Assembly: GCF_024294805.1 (NCBI RefSeq)
Contig: NZ_JANCLU010000001.1
Location: 124,001-188,000, forward strand
Length of the DNA: 64,000 nt
Origin: Alsobacter ponti
GTDB taxonomy: Bacteria; Pseudomonadota; Alphaproteobacteria; Rhizobiales; Beijerinckiaceae
Reading direction: 5' to 3'
Shown: positions 62,008 through 64,000 of the stretch, one piece after another
Numbering within the stretch: position 1 is the first letter of the stretch
How the letters are laid out: the number at the start of each line of letters is the position of its first letter
Program-made: the position numbers and the translations under genes
Notes under the pieces: model-generated
The model's input: only the letters and a program-made list of their open reading frames with translations
The model's database searches: none
What the model was told of the DNA's origin: nothing

Positions 62008-62022
62008 TTAAGGGTGACTTAA
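62008..62022. promoter_or_regulatory. CtrA-type box TTAA-N7-TTAA upstream of rpoD
   Basis: TTAAGGGTGACTTAA, perfect half sites, 134 bases before the rpoD ATG. Between it and rpoD the leader has an imperfect hairpin GGGCGGCGGGAC...GTCCCTGCTGCCC (about 62060-62087). Confidence 0.6.
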
Positions 62023-62156
62023 GCGATTCACGACATTGATCGAGGCCGGTTTTCGTGCAGGGCGGCGGGACGGGAGTCCCTGCTGCCCATTCTGACGTGA
62101 ACTTCGTTGTTTCTCCGGGCGTTGGCGTGGCCCGGGCGGGTTTGGAGCGATCGGGA

Positions 62157-64000
<1,844 letters not shown>

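Overview
The window is high-GC DNA (about two thirds G+C by eye) from the chromosome of an alphaproteobacterium, most likely a member of the Hyphomicrobiales (Rhizobiales). Four things support this. The gene order carA / yqeY-dnaG-rpoD and the pair trxB-lysR are typical of that group. There are two small outer-membrane beta-barrel proteins of the rhizobial type, both starting ADLP after the signal peptide. The DnaG zinc ligands are lost. There are perfect TTAA-N7-TTAA sites of the kind bound by the alphaproteobacterial cell-cycle regulator CtrA. I saw no rRNA, tRNA, insertion sequence, prophage, CRISPR array or recognisable defence island. Coding density is high and nearly every gene is a core or lineage-core gene.

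Layout. 1-8.1 kb: end of cytochrome c1, mtnP, apt, an SDR, two overlapping MaoC hydratases, a secreted RNase T2, rlmJ, a cold-shock protein, a GST and an outer-membrane barrel. 8.3-12.6 kb: a LPS-type glycosyltransferase, a pteridine-reductase-like SDR, and the leftward run lgt-midA-pgeF. 12.8-16.2 kb: ubiK-like, ybjN, proC, tetR and csaA. 16.2-25.2 kb: a histidine kinase/response regulator/MarR operon divergent from ilvE, then an unusual two-domain protein (phosphoribosyltransferase-like plus kinase-like), then leftward uvrC-pgsA-moaD-moaE. 25.3-31.5 kb: a metal-less M24 protein, a lipoprotein, prs, a secreted truncated haemoglobin, rplY, pth and ychF. 31.5-38.7 kb: a fused 5-oxoprolinase, an extensin-like protein, an amidase, and a 27-residue membrane peptide in its own small transcription unit. 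38.8-47.5 kb: uvrB, a SemiSWEET, DUF1499, DUF486, an aspartate aminotransferase, a second barrel protein and an EF-G-like GTPase. 47.5-52.6 kb: a possible sRNA, lysR-trxB, an ELM1-like protein, an Lrp regulator, a lipoprotein and greA. 52.7-64 kb: carB with an attenuator-like leader, gtrA, a methyltransferase, cytochrome c, carA, yqeY, dnaG, and rpoD (cut by the window end).

How the genes work together. carA and carB make carbamoyl phosphate for pyrimidine and arginine synthesis. prs makes the PRPP that apt and later pyrimidine steps use. rplY, pth, greA, rlmJ, ychF and the EF-G-like protein serve translation and transcription. uvrB and uvrC belong to nucleotide excision repair. moaD and moaE form molybdopterin synthase. 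pgsA, lgt, gtrA, the glycosyltransferase, pgeF, the barrel proteins and the extensin-like protein serve the envelope.

The observations most worth a second look are small and regulatory. They are three perfect CtrA-type boxes (before a lipoprotein, the 27-residue peptide and rpoD), a pyrBI-like translated attenuator before carB, a candidate antisense-to-Shine-Dalgarno sRNA beside lysR, and the phosphoribosyltransferase-kinase fusion at 20-21.7 kb.
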